From NCBI RefSeq assembly GCF_002950945.1, contig NZ_CP012673.1, positions 8,260,501 to 8,324,500 on the forward strand: a stretch of DNA of 64,000 bases, written 5' to 3'. A model generated the notes under the pieces. That model did not search any database, had not been told where the DNA came from, and saw nothing but the letters and a program-made list of their open reading frames with translations. Shown one piece after another: positions 54,645 through 63,090 of the stretch. Position 1 is the first letter of the stretch. Every line of letters begins with the position of its first letter. This DNA is from Sorangium cellulosum. Lineage in GTDB: Bacteria > Myxococcota_A > Polyangia > Polyangiales > Polyangiaceae. The translations under genes and the position numbers were made by a program.

Positions 54645-56795
54645 ATGTTGAAGCTCGTGGTATTCCTCCTGACGCTGGCGTCGATCGCGTGGGGCGCGCC
54701 CTCGCCTGCGCGAGGGCAGCCTGCGCAGGGGACGGCGGCGGCCCCGGCGAGGACCGCCATCCTCGGGTTCACGGCGTCGCTGACGGGCAACGTCAACGTC
54801 GAGTCGACCCGGCAGACCAACGGCATCAGGATGTGGGTGGACGATGTCAACAAGGCCGGCGGCATCCGGCTGGCCGACGGCAGCGCCGTCGCGCTCGACA
54901 TCAGGTTCTATGATGACGAGAGCAACAAGGATCGCGTCCAGCAGCTCTACACCCGGCTGATCAACGAGGACAAGGCCGACTTCCTCATCAGCCCGTACAG
55001 CAGCGGCCTGACGGACGCCGCGGCCGTCATCGCGGAGCAGTACGGCCGCGTCATGATCACGACGGGCGCCTCGTCGGACTCGACGCACGACAAGGGCTAC
55101 ACGCTCGCGTTCATGACGTACACGCCCGCGAGCCGTTACCTGGCCGGCGCCTTCGATCTCCTGGCCAGCCTGGACCCTTCCGCGAAGAAGGTCGCGATCG
55201 TCCACGAGCGGGACAAGTTCTCCACCGACGTCGCCACGGCGTCCAGGGACTACGGCGCGAGCAAGGGCTACGAGGTCGTCCTCTTCGAGGGCTACGCCAC
55301 CGGCACGACGGACTTCGCGCCGTTCATCAACAGGATGCCTGGCGACGTGGACGCCATCATGGGCGGCGGCCACTTCGCCGACACCAGCACCTTCGCCAGG
55401 CAGCTCTCGGAGAAGGGCATCCGGGCGAAGTTCATCGCGCTCCTCGTGGCGCCGCCGGAGCCGAGGTTCGGGGAGCTGGGCGCGGCGGCGCTCGGCGTGA
55501 TCGGACCGAGCCAGTGGGAGCCCGGCGTGAGGTACAGCGCCGAGGCCGCCAGGGCGGCGAACCTCGCCTGGTATGGGCCGCCCGTGAGCGACTTCGTCGC
55601 GCGGTACACCGAGCGCTCCGGCGAGCCGCCGTCCTACCACAGCGCGGGCGGGTACGCGGCGGGGCTGATCCTGGAGCAGGCGATCGCGCGGGCCGGCTCG
55701 CTGGACACGGCGAAGGTCAAGGCGGCGCTCGACGGCACGGACATGCTGACCTTCTTCGGCCACACGAAATACGACACCAGCGCGAAGCGGCACGGCCGCC
55801 AGATCGGCCACGAGATGGTGTACATCCAGTGGCAGAAGGATGAGCAAGGCAAGCTGGTCAAGCGGGTCGTCTGGCCGGAGGACGCCAGGGCGGCGGAGCC
55901 GCTGTATCCCGCGCGCGAGCAGGCGGGCGCCGGGGTCAATCAGCTGCTCACGTCGCTCGTGGACGGGCTCATGCTCGGGTTCGTGTACGGCATCGCGGCC
56001 ATGGGGCTGACCCTCATCTGGGGGATCATGCGGGTCATCAACCTGAGCCACGGGGCGATCGTCGCCCTCGGGATGTTCGCCAGCTATTTTCTGTTCACGC
56101 ACCTCGGGCTAAACCCCTATGTCGGGCTGCTCGCGGTGGCCGTCGCGGGCCTCTTGCTCGGCCTCTTGATCTACCCCGTGGCCGTGCACCGGGTCATCCA
56201 CGCGCCGCACCACCTGACGACGCTCCTGGCCACGTTCGCCGTCAACATGATCTTCATCGGGCTGGGCACGGCGCTCCTGACCACCACCCCGCGCAACATC
56301 GACTATTCCCTCGGCACCGCGCGGCTCGGCCCGGTGGCGCTCCCCGGCACGCGCCTCATGGCGGCCCTCATGGCCGTCCTGGTCGCGTCGGCCCTCACCT
56401 TGTTCCTCCGCCGGACGCGGCTCGGCAAGGCGATCCGCGCGGTGGCGAGCAACCGCGCGTCGGCGGAGCTGATGGGGATCCCCTCCTCCCGCGTGCTCGG
56501 GCTCAGCTTCGGCCTCGGGACGATGCTCGCGGCGGTGGCCGGAGGGCTCATCGCCACGTTCTTCCCGTTCACCATCCTGAGCGGCGAGTCGTACCAGCTG
56601 AAGTCGTTCGTCATCGGCGTCCTCGGGGGCCTCGGCAACCCCATCGGGGCCCTCGTCGGCGGGCTCCTCCTGGGCATGCTGGAGGGGCTCATTCCCATCT
56701 TCCTCCCCGTGAGCTGGGTGCCCGTCGTGGAGTTCGCCCTGTTCGTCCTCGTGCTGCTGGTCCGCCCGAGCGGCCTTTTGGGAGCCCGCACATGA
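54645..56795 (+). CDS. Fused solute-binding protein and LivH-type permease
   Basis: A 716-residue fusion. Residues 1-~425: signal peptide (LLTLASIAWGAPSPARG) and a LivK-like type I binding domain (AILGFTASLTGNVNVESTRQ, DVNKAGGIRLADG, then SSGLTDAAAVIAEQYGRVM). Residues ~430-716: LivH permease with about eight helices, including DGLMLGFVYGIAAMGLTLIWGIMRVINLSHGA, ASNRASAELMGI and LGGLGNPIGALVGGLLLG. The frame is continuous and the junction (PAREQAGAGVNQLLTSLVDGL) carries no stop, so the receptor would be tethered to its permease. It begins a four-gene operon with LivM, LivG and LivF. Confidence 0.88.
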   Translation: MLKLVVFLLTLASIAWGAPSPARGQPAQGTAAAPARTAILGFTASLTGNVNVESTRQTNGIRMWVDDVNKAGGIRLADGSAVALDIRFYDDESNKDRVQQLYTRLINEDKADFLISPYSSGLTDAAAVIAEQYGRVMITTGASSDSTHDKGYTLAFMTYTPASRYLAGAFDLLASLDPSAKKVAIVHERDKFSTDVATASRDYGASKGYEVVLFEGYATGTTDFAPFINRMPGDVDAIMGGGHFADTSTFARQLSEKGIRAKFIALLVAPPEPRFGELGAAALGVIGPSQWEPGVRYSAEAARAANLAWYGPPVSDFVARYTERSGEPPSYHSAGGYAAGLILEQAIARAGSLDTAKVKAALDGTDMLTFFGHTKYDTSAKRHGRQIGHEMVYIQWQKDEQGKLVKRVVWPEDARAAEPLYPAREQAGAGVNQLLTSLVDGLMLGFVYGIAAMGLTLIWGIMRVINLSHGAIVALGMFASYFLFTHLGLNPYVGLLAVAVAGLLLGLLIYPVAVHRVIHAPHHLTTLLATFAVNMIFIGLGTALLTTTPRNIDYSLGTARLGPVALPGTRLMAALMAVLVASALTLFLRRTRLGKAIRAVASNRASAELMGIPSSRVLGLSFGLGTMLAAVAGGLIATFFPFTILSGESYQLKSFVIGVLGGLGNPIGALVGGLLLGMLEGLIPIFLPVSWVPVVEFALFVLVLLVRPSGLLGART

Positions 56796-57760
56796 GCGCC
56801 TTCCGACACCCTGCCTTCTGGCTGACGACCCTCCTGGTCCTGGTCCCGGGCGTGCTCCCGCTCGCGACGCGCGACGACACGCTGCGCGAGACGATGTTCA
56901 CCCTGCTGACGTTCATCACGCTCGCCTCCAGCCTGAATCTCCTGCTCGGATACACGGGCTACGTGAGCTTCGGCCACATCGTGTTCTTCGGGCTGGGCGG
57001 GTACACCGGCTTTTACCTCCTGAGCCAGCGGGGGCTCTCGCTCTACCTCGCGATGCTCGCCGGCGGCCTGGCCGCCTCGGCGCTCGCCGGCGTGCTCGGC
57101 GCGGCCATCCTGCGCCTGCGGGGCGCCTACTTCGCCCTGGCCACGATCGGGATCAACGAGGCGGCGCGGGCCTTCGTGAACAACTTCTCCCCGTTCGGCG
57201 GCGCGACGGGCATGTCGATCAACTTCTCCGTGTACGGGGAGTACGGCGGCCCGGCCAGCGCGCTGTGGCTGACGTACGCCCTGCTCCTCGGGGTCACGCT
57301 GGCGGTGGTCGCCGTCAGCCTGGTGGTGAAGGGCTCGCGGTTCGGGCTCGGCCTGCTCAGCATCCGCGAGGACGAGGACGCGGCGCTCGTGATGGGCGTG
57401 AACGCGCCGCGGCTGAAGACGCTCGCCTACGTGCTCTCGGCGTTCTTCCCGGGCGTCGTCGGCACCCTGTACTTCTTCAAGAACGGCAATGTCGAGCCGG
57501 GCGACGCCTTCCGGCTGCACATGTCGATCGAGGCGCTGGTCATGGTGATGCTCGGCGGCGCGGGGACGGCGCTCGGCCCGGTCCTGGGGGCGGCCACGTA
57601 CGACCGGCTGCGCAGCTTCCTGCTCACGAGCCCCCTCTTCAAGGATCTCCACCTGGCCTTCGCCGGGGTGGTGCTCCTGCTCATCGTCCTCTTCGTGCCC
57701 TCCGGGGTCGTCGGCTGGCTGCGCGCGCGGCTGCCGCGCGCGCGGGGGGTGCTCGAATGA
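56792..57760 (+). CDS. livM: LivM-type ABC permease
   Basis: A 322-residue membrane protein with about nine helices. Family motifs are NLLLGYTGYVSFGHIVFFGLGGYTG, RLRGAYFALATIGINEAARA, SIREDEDAALVMGVNAPRLKTLAYVLSAFFPGV and MVMLGGAGTALGPVLGAATYD. The start overlaps the fusion gene by 4 bp. It pairs with the LivH half of the fusion to form the channel of a branched-chain-amino-acid-type (or related amide/aromatic) importer. Confidence 0.92.
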   Translation: MSAFRHPAFWLTTLLVLVPGVLPLATRDDTLRETMFTLLTFITLASSLNLLLGYTGYVSFGHIVFFGLGGYTGFYLLSQRGLSLYLAMLAGGLAASALAGVLGAAILRLRGAYFALATIGINEAARAFVNNFSPFGGATGMSINFSVYGEYGGPASALWLTYALLLGVTLAVVAVSLVVKGSRFGLGLLSIREDEDAALVMGVNAPRLKTLAYVLSAFFPGVVGTLYFFKNGNVEPGDAFRLHMSIEALVMVMLGGAGTALGPVLGAATYDRLRSFLLTSPLFKDLHLAFAGVVLLLIVLFVPSGVVGWLRARLPRARGVLE

Positions 57761-58530
57761 TGCTCGCGGTGCAGGGGATCGAGAAGCGCTTCGGCGGCCT
57801 CCAGGCGCTGAGCGAGGTCGCCTTCGACCTCGAAGAGGGGGAGATCCTCGGCCTCATCGGGCCGAACGGCGCGGGCAAGACGACGCTCTTCAACGTGATC
57901 AGCGGCGTGCACGCGCCGGAGAAGGGCCGCGTGGTCTTTCGCGGACAGGACATCACCGGGCGGCCGCCGTACAACGTGGCGCAGCTCGGGCTGGCCCGCA
58001 CCTTCCAGATCGTGCGGCCGCTCCACGACCTCACGGTGCGGGACAACGTGATCCTCGGCGCCTGTTACGGCCGCGAGCGCCACGGGCGCGCCGCGGCGGC
58101 GCGGGTGGCGGACGAGGTGCTCGCCCTGGTGGGCCTCGCGGAGCGGGCCTCGCAGCTCTCCGGCAGCCTGAACGTGGCGCAGAAGAAGCGGCTGGAGCTG
58201 GCCCGCGCGCTCGCGGCCCGGCCCTACCTGCTCCTGCTCGACGAGGTGCTCGCGGGCCTGAACCCCGCCGAGGTGGCCAGGATGATCGACACGCTCCGCC
58301 ACATCCGCGGCCAGGGGGTCACGATCCTGATGATAGAGCACCTCATGCAGGCGATGATGAGCCTCTCCGACCGGATCGTGGTGCTGGATTACGGCAAGCT
58401 CATCGCCCGGGGGACGCCGCGGGAGGTCGCCGCGGATCCGCACGTGATCGAGGCGTACCTGGGCGACCCGAAGCTCGCGCAGGATCTCCTGGAAGGAGGC
58501 TCGGATGGCGACGGCGCTCGACGTGACTGA
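57757..58530 (+). CDS. livG: LivG-type ABC ATPase
   Basis: A 257-residue ATPase: Walker A GLIGPNGAGKTTLFNVISG, Q-loop ARTFQIVRPLHDLTV, Walker B YLLLLDEVLAGLNPAEV, and switch His in LMIEHLMQAMM. The signature region reads SGSLNVAQKKRLELARAL instead of the usual LSxGQ, as in a subset of LivG-like proteins. The C-terminal YLGD is typical. ATG 57757 overlaps livM by 4 bp. Confidence 0.93.
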   Translation: MMLAVQGIEKRFGGLQALSEVAFDLEEGEILGLIGPNGAGKTTLFNVISGVHAPEKGRVVFRGQDITGRPPYNVAQLGLARTFQIVRPLHDLTVRDNVILGACYGRERHGRAAAARVADEVLALVGLAERASQLSGSLNVAQKKRLELARALAARPYLLLLDEVLAGLNPAEVARMIDTLRHIRGQGVTILMIEHLMQAMMSLSDRIVVLDYGKLIARGTPREVAADPHVIEAYLGDPKLAQDLLEGGSDGDGARRD

Positions 58531-59218
58531 GGTGGCCTCGGGCTACGGGGAAGTGCAGGTGCTGTGGGGGGTGAGCCTGCGCCTCGAGCCGGGGAAGCTG
58601 ACGGCCCTCGTGGGGTCCAACGGGGCTGGCAAGACGACGCTCCTGCGCGCGGTGACGGGGCTGCTCCCGGCGTGGAGCGGATCGGTGGCCTTCGCGGGGC
58701 GCGACGTGACGCGCCTGCCCGCACACGCTCGCGCCGGCGAGGGGCTCGTGCTGGTGCCGGAGGGGCGGCAGCTGTTCGCCGACATGACGGTCCACGAGAA
58801 CCTGGAGATGGGCGCCTTCTCGAGGCGCGCCCAGCCGCGGATGCGGCGCAACCTGGAGCGCGTGTTCGAGATGTTCCCGCGCCTCGCGGACCGCCGTGGC
58901 CAGAAGGCGGGCACGCTCAGCGGCGGCGAGCAGCAGATGGTCGCCGTGGCCCGCGGGCTGATGGCCGAGCCGGCGGTGCTGATGCTCGACGAGCTGTCGC
59001 TCGGGCTCGCGCCGCGGCTGGTGCTCGATCTGTTCGAGTCGCTGCGACGGCTGAAGCGCGAGGGGCTGACCATGCTCCTCGTGGAGCAGAACGTGGCGAT
59101 GGCCATGGCGGTGAGCGACTATGCGTATGTGCTGGCGGAGGGGCGTATCCACCTGCAAGGGGAGGCGCGGGAGCTGGCCAAGAACGAGGAAGTGCGGAAG
59201 GTGTACCTCGGGGTGTGA
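58505..59218 (+). CDS. livF: LivF-type ABC ATPase
   Basis: A 237-residue ATPase overlapping livG by 26 bp. Walker A LVGSNGAGKTTLLRAVTG, LVPEGRQLFADMTVHENLEMGAF, signature TLSGGEQQMVAVARGLMAEP, Walker B VLMLDELSLGLAP and LLVEQNVAMAM are canonical LivF features. It completes the importer encoded from 54645. Short gap and convergent TetR gene follow. Confidence 0.94.
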   Translation: MATALDVTEVASGYGEVQVLWGVSLRLEPGKLTALVGSNGAGKTTLLRAVTGLLPAWSGSVAFAGRDVTRLPAHARAGEGLVLVPEGRQLFADMTVHENLEMGAFSRRAQPRMRRNLERVFEMFPRLADRRGQKAGTLSGGEQQMVAVARGLMAEPAVLMLDELSLGLAPRLVLDLFESLRRLKREGLTMLLVEQNVAMAMAVSDYAYVLAEGRIHLQGEARELAKNEEVRKVYLGV

Positions 59219-59312
59219 GGCGCGGGAACGGGTGAGGGGGAGTCGGCCTCTGGCCACGATCCGGAGCGAGGTCTCGAGCGCCGCGCTGGCGGCGGAGCGA
59301 CGTGGCTGAGGA

Positions 59313-59909
59313 TCACGTCGCGGGTCGCCTTCGTGTACCGACCGCCGGACGCGCGGCCGACTGGTCCTCGGCGAGCAGCTCGAGAGCGCGCTCGAGCGCG
59401 ATCTCGAGGGAGCGCGCGCTCTCGTCCATCAGGTCGGAGAAGAGCTGCTGCGCACCGACGAAGGCCGCATACTCGAGCCGCGCGAGCAGCAAGGCGGCGT
59501 CGCGCGTGCGCCCCTCGGACACGTGCAGGGACGCGAGGTAATCGATGCGGCGCGCGTCGACCCGCCGGAGCACGGCCGCGGCGCGCTCGTCGCGGATCGC
59601 CCACGCGCGCACGGCGAGCTCGAGCCGGCCGTCCAGGGATCGAACGACCGCCCCGAGCCGCTGTCGCCTCTGCTCGGGGGCCCCGCCGCCCTCGTCGGCA
59701 TGGTGGATGGGCGCCGACGTCTGCCGCTCCTCCCAGCGCGCGAGGAGCGCCTCGAGGAACCCCGCGATGTCCTCGAAGTGATGGTAAAATGACCCCTTGG
59801 TGCGACCGAGCCGCTCGCAGAGCCCGTCGATGGTCAGCGCTCCCTCGCCGCCGTCGCGGAGCAGCGCGAGCCCCTGATCGAGCCAGTCGTTCCTCGAGGT
59901 GCGCGCCAT
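59313..59909 (-). CDS. TetR-family transcriptional regulator
   Basis: A 198-residue repressor-type protein. The N-terminal HTH is ALLRDGGEGALTIDGLCERL followed by GRTKGSFYHHFEDIAGFLEALL (TetR recognition helix). The C-terminal ligand domain ends in a basic tail. ATG 59909 lies 5 bp after the DUF3995 gene's stop, so both form one operon. The 26-bp palindrome in front of the operon is the probable autoregulatory operator. Confidence 0.87.
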   Translation of the reverse strand: MARTSRNDWLDQGLALLRDGGEGALTIDGLCERLGRTKGSFYHHFEDIAGFLEALLARWEERQTSAPIHHADEGGGAPEQRRQRLGAVVRSLDGRLELAVRAWAIRDERAAAVLRRVDARRIDYLASLHVSEGRTRDAALLLARLEYAAFVGAQQLFSDLMDESARSLEIALERALELLAEDQSAARPAVGTRRRPAT

Positions 59910-59914
59910 GTGTG

Positions 59915-60406
59915 TCAGCCGAACGTGGCGCCCACGACGGCGGCCGCAAGGGCGAGCGAGAGCGGCGAGTACAGGCGGCGGTTCAGGGAATGGTACGGCA
60001 GCGCGCGGGTGGCGGGCCGCAGGCGAGCGTCGAAGAAGCCGCTGAGGCCCCGCGCGCCGAGCGCCAGCGCGGCGGCCCACGCGCCGAGCCGGAGCAGGGC
60101 GGCCAGATCGCCGCGGCCGTACCGCTGCCCCAGCACGAGCGCAGCGGCCGACAGGAGGAGGAACGCCACGAGGAGACACAGGCCGAGCGAGGGGAAGGGG
60201 CTCCCCTTCGGCAAGCCGACCACGATCTCCACCTTGTCGTGCCGGGCATCCCCGGGCCACGCGCCGCCGACACCCCAGTAGACATGCAGAGCCGCGAGCG
60301 CCGCGAGGACCCCGCCCGCCGTCCAGGCGAGCAGATCCCCGAGCGGGGAGAAGAATGCATGAGCCGCGGCGGCGACGACCGTCGCGCTCGAGAGAAGTGG
60401 ATCCAT
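59915..60406 (-). CDS. DUF3995 membrane protein
   Basis: A 163-residue membrane protein with four helices. The segment WTAGGVLAALAALHVYWGVGGAWPGD is the DUF3995 hallmark, and a Pro-rich loop (LPKGSPFPSLG) follows. ATG 60406 is preceded by AAGGTGAGGG; the frame extends upstream through the operator, but that part would be non-membrane and is unlikely. Function unknown; control by the adjacent TetR protein suggests a response to a small molecule. Confidence 0.8.
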   Translation of the reverse strand: MDPLLSSATVVAAAAHAFFSPLGDLLAWTAGGVLAALAALHVYWGVGGAWPGDARHDKVEIVVGLPKGSPFPSLGLCLLVAFLLLSAAALVLGQRYGRGDLAALLRLGAWAAALALGARGLSGFFDARLRPATRALPYHSLNRRLYSPLSLALAAAVVGATFG

Positions 60407-60421
60407 GAGTGCCCTCACCTT

Positions 60422-60447
60422 CAAACCGTACCATACGGTACGGTTTG
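60422..60447. promoter_or_regulatory. 26-bp palindromic operator for the TetR operon
   Basis: CAAACCGTACC and GGTACGGTTTG are perfect 11-bp complementary arms around a 4-bp centre (ATAC), 16 bp upstream of the DUF3995 start. Its length and placement are typical for a TetR-family homodimer site; the -10 of the operon would fall inside it. Confidence 0.8.
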
Positions 60448-60518
60448 TTTCTGGGCAAGCCCACCTGTCCGGCGCGCGGCCGTTCAGCCGGCGAACCGAG
60501 GCCACTTCCGCCGACCGC

Positions 60519-61769
60519 TCAGCCGCCCAGCGAGGCGAGCGGCACGGTGTCGTCGGCGAGGGCCGCCGGATCGATCACCGCCTTGGCCGCGACCAGCTTC
60601 TTCGCCGCGAGGAACTCCGCAGGCCGCCCGACCACGTCGGCCGCGAGCAGGTGCCCGCCCGCCAGGTAGAACGCCGAGAACGTCCTGGCCTCCATCGACC
60701 CCCGGATCACGCACCGGTCGCTCCCCGCCGACAGCCCCACCATCTGCAGCCGCATCCCGTACTGCTCCGACCAGAACCACGGCACCGCCGGCGACGGCGC
60801 CGGCTTGCCGAGCAACGTCGCGGCCGCCACGCGCGCGTGCTCCATCGCGTTCGGCACCGACTCGAGCCGGATGCGCCGCCCCGCGTACACGCTCGGCTGG
60901 TTCGCGCAGTCGCCCACCGCGAGCACCGCGGGATCCGACGTGCGCGCCAGCTCGTCCACCACGATCCCGTCGTGCACCGCGAGCCCGGCCGCGGCGGCCA
61001 GCTCGGTGTTCGGGACGAGGCCGATCCCCACGAGCACCACGTCCGCCGCGAGGTGCTCCTCCTCCCCGCCCCCGCCCGCCGCCACCACGACCTCACGCAC
61101 CGCTTGCCCGGACGGGTCCACCACGAGCCGCTTCACCACGGACGACATCCTGAACGTCACCCCGCGCGCGCGGTGCACCCCCTCGATGAACCCCGACACC
61201 TCCGGCCCGGTCACGCGCGACAGCACCCGCGGCGCCACGTCGATCACGGTCACCTTCATCCCGAGGTCCACGGCGGCGGCCGCCACCTCCAGCCCGACGT
61301 AGCCGGCGCCGATGAGCACGAGGTGCCGCCCGGCCACGAGGTGGGCCCGCAGCGCGTCCACGTCGGGGATCGCGCGCAGGTAGAGCAGGTTCCCGAGCTT
61401 CGCCTCGTCCACCCCTGGCAGGCCGAGCCGCCGCGCGCGCCCGCCCGTGGCGAGCACCAGCTTGTCGTAATGCAGGCGGCTCCCGTCCGAGAGCGCCACC
61501 TCCTGCGCCGCGCGATCGATGGCGTCCACGCGCGTGCGCAGCCGGAGCTCGATCGCGGACCGCTCGTACGTCGCCTCCGGCTTCAGGTAGAGCTGCGCGA
61601 GCTGCAGCTTCCCGAGCAGGAACCCCTTCGAGAGCGGCGGCCGCTGGTAGGGGGGGTACGCCTCGTCTCCCACGAGCACGATGCGCCCCTCGTAGCCCTG
61701 CTGCCGCAGCGAGCTCGCCGCCTCCCCGCCCGCCTGCCCCGCCCCCACGATGACGACCGTCTCTTTCAC
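60519..61769 (-). CDS. FAD/NAD-dependent ferredoxin (rubredoxin) reductase
   Basis: A 416-residue flavoprotein. FAD-binding motif VVIVGAGQAGGEAASSLRQ (~6-25), YQRPPLSKGFL, LVLATGGRARRL, the NAD-binding motif LVLIGAGYVGLEVAAAAVD (~150), and LAVGDCANQPS near residue 285, all typical of CamA/AlkT-type ferredoxin reductases serving oxygenases. GTG 61769 is chosen because AGGAG lies eight bases upstream; earlier GTGs are too close. No oxygenase or ferredoxin gene is nearby, so the partner is unknown. Confidence 0.88.
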   Translation of the reverse strand: MKETVVIVGAGQAGGEAASSLRQQGYEGRIVLVGDEAYPPYQRPPLSKGFLLGKLQLAQLYLKPEATYERSAIELRLRTRVDAIDRAAQEVALSDGSRLHYDKLVLATGGRARRLGLPGVDEAKLGNLLYLRAIPDVDALRAHLVAGRHLVLIGAGYVGLEVAAAAVDLGMKVTVIDVAPRVLSRVTGPEVSGFIEGVHRARGVTFRMSSVVKRLVVDPSGQAVREVVVAAGGGGEEEHLAADVVLVGIGLVPNTELAAAAGLAVHDGIVVDELARTSDPAVLAVGDCANQPSVYAGRRIRLESVPNAMEHARVAAATLLGKPAPSPAVPWFWSEQYGMRLQMVGLSAGSDRCVIRGSMEARTFSAFYLAGGHLLAADVVGRPAEFLAAKKLVAAKAVIDPAALADDTVPLASLGG

Positions 61770-61898
61770 GTTCACCACTCCTGCTGCGGTGTGCAGCCCG
61801 CGCGCTCGCGGGGATGGTAGACAAGAAGCGCGCAGAACCACAGGGTAGAGTGCGTCCGCTGCCGCGGCCGGCACGGCGCGGCGGAGAGGTGAGGACCG

Positions 61899-62888
61899 AT
61901 GAGCGGAGCTGCGCAGAGCCGGAGGATCACGCGGTGGCTCGCCGCGCTCGCGGTGGTGCCCTGCGCGTGCTCCAGCGGGGCGGACCGTCCGAGGAGCAAG
62001 CCGGCGCCGGTGCACGCCGGCGCCGCGGCTGGCGAGGCGCAGCCCGGCCCCGCGCCGCCGCCGGCCGCGGCCGTCGGCCCGCTCGTCGCCGCGGCGACGA
62101 GCGCGCACGCCGCGGCGACGAGCGCGCACGCCGAGGCGACGAGCGCGCACGCCGAGGCGACGAGCGCGCACGCCGAGGCGACGCCGTGGCCGCCAGCGCG
62201 CCCACCGGCCATCGAGACCGACTGGTGCATCCCGGGCGTCGACGCGCTCGACGAGGAGACCTGTTATGTGCTGCCGGACGCGCCGACCCGCACACTGCTG
62301 ATCTACCTGCACGGGATTGTCCCGCCGGCGAAGGAGAGCCAGCAGAAGACCAACTTCGAGACGGTCGTTGCGCGCGCTTCCCGGCGCGCGGGCGTCGCCG
62401 CGCTGATGCCGCGCGGCAAGGTGGGCCTCGCGCCGCGGGGGTTCGCGCGCTGGTGGGGCTGGCCGACGGGCGGGCCCGCGTACCGCGAGCACGCCGCCGG
62501 GTTCGTCGCGGCGTTCGCGGAGAAGCGGCGCAAGCTCGAGCAGCTCGCCGGCGTCTCGTTCTCGCGGGTGTACGTCGCCGGCTCCTCGTCGGGCGCGTTC
62601 TTCGCCGCGGCGCTCGCGCTGGGCGGCGACATCGAGGCGGACGGGTTCGGCGCGATGTCCGGCGGCGGAGGCCGCGCGACGCCCGAGCTCCCGACGCTCG
62701 CCCCCCGGCCGTTCTACATCGGCTTCGGCACCCACGACGCCGTGGGCGGCTCGGCCCGCGCCCTCGCCGACGTCCTGCGCGGCGCAGGGTGGCCCGTGCG
62801 CGTCGCCGAGCACCCTGTGGGCCACGGCGCCAAGGAGATCTACCTCGACGAGGCGTTCGCCTTCTGGCGCGAGCACGAGGCGCGATAG
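61899..62888 (+). CDS. Lipoprotein alpha/beta hydrolase
   Basis: A 329-residue lipoprotein: signal peptide and lipobox (ALAVVPCAC), a ~75-residue Ala/Pro linker including four ATSAHAE heptads, then an alpha/beta-hydrolase domain. RTLLIYLHGIVPPAKES holds the oxyanion HG, YVAGSSSGAFFAAALALGG the nucleophile GxSxG, and FYIGFGTHDAVGG and HPVGHGAKE the likely Asp and His of the triad. It resembles esterase/depolymerase-like hydrolases. ATG 61899 follows AGGTGAGGACC. Confidence 0.75.
   Translation: MSGAAQSRRITRWLAALAVVPCACSSGADRPRSKPAPVHAGAAAGEAQPGPAPPPAAAVGPLVAAATSAHAAATSAHAEATSAHAEATSAHAEATPWPPARPPAIETDWCIPGVDALDEETCYVLPDAPTRTLLIYLHGIVPPAKESQQKTNFETVVARASRRAGVAALMPRGKVGLAPRGFARWWGWPTGGPAYREHAAGFVAAFAEKRRKLEQLAGVSFSRVYVAGSSSGAFFAAALALGGDIEADGFGAMSGGGGRATPELPTLAPRPFYIGFGTHDAVGGSARALADVLRGAGWPVRVAEHPVGHGAKEIYLDEAFAFWREHEAR
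62094..62177 (+). repeat. Four 21-bp tandem repeats in the lipoprotein linker
   Basis: GCGACGAGCGCGCACGCC followed by GCG or GAG is repeated four times head-to-tail, encoding ATSAHA(A/E). The unit is a multiple of three, so copy-number change alters linker length without breaking the frame. Confidence 0.9.
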
Positions 62889-63090
62889 GGGCACCGCCGG
62901 AGCGCGGGCGGGGGCTCCGCACCTCGGCTCGCCGCGAGCCCACGTGCACCGGAGAGCCGGGCGCGGACGCCTCATTGCGAGGGGTCCACGCGCGATACGC
63001 CCATTGTAGATTCTGACAACGGCGAGCCGGATCACGACGTTTGCGACGGTTGAGGCGCGGCACGGCTTCTGCCAGCGTGCCGGCCACCCC

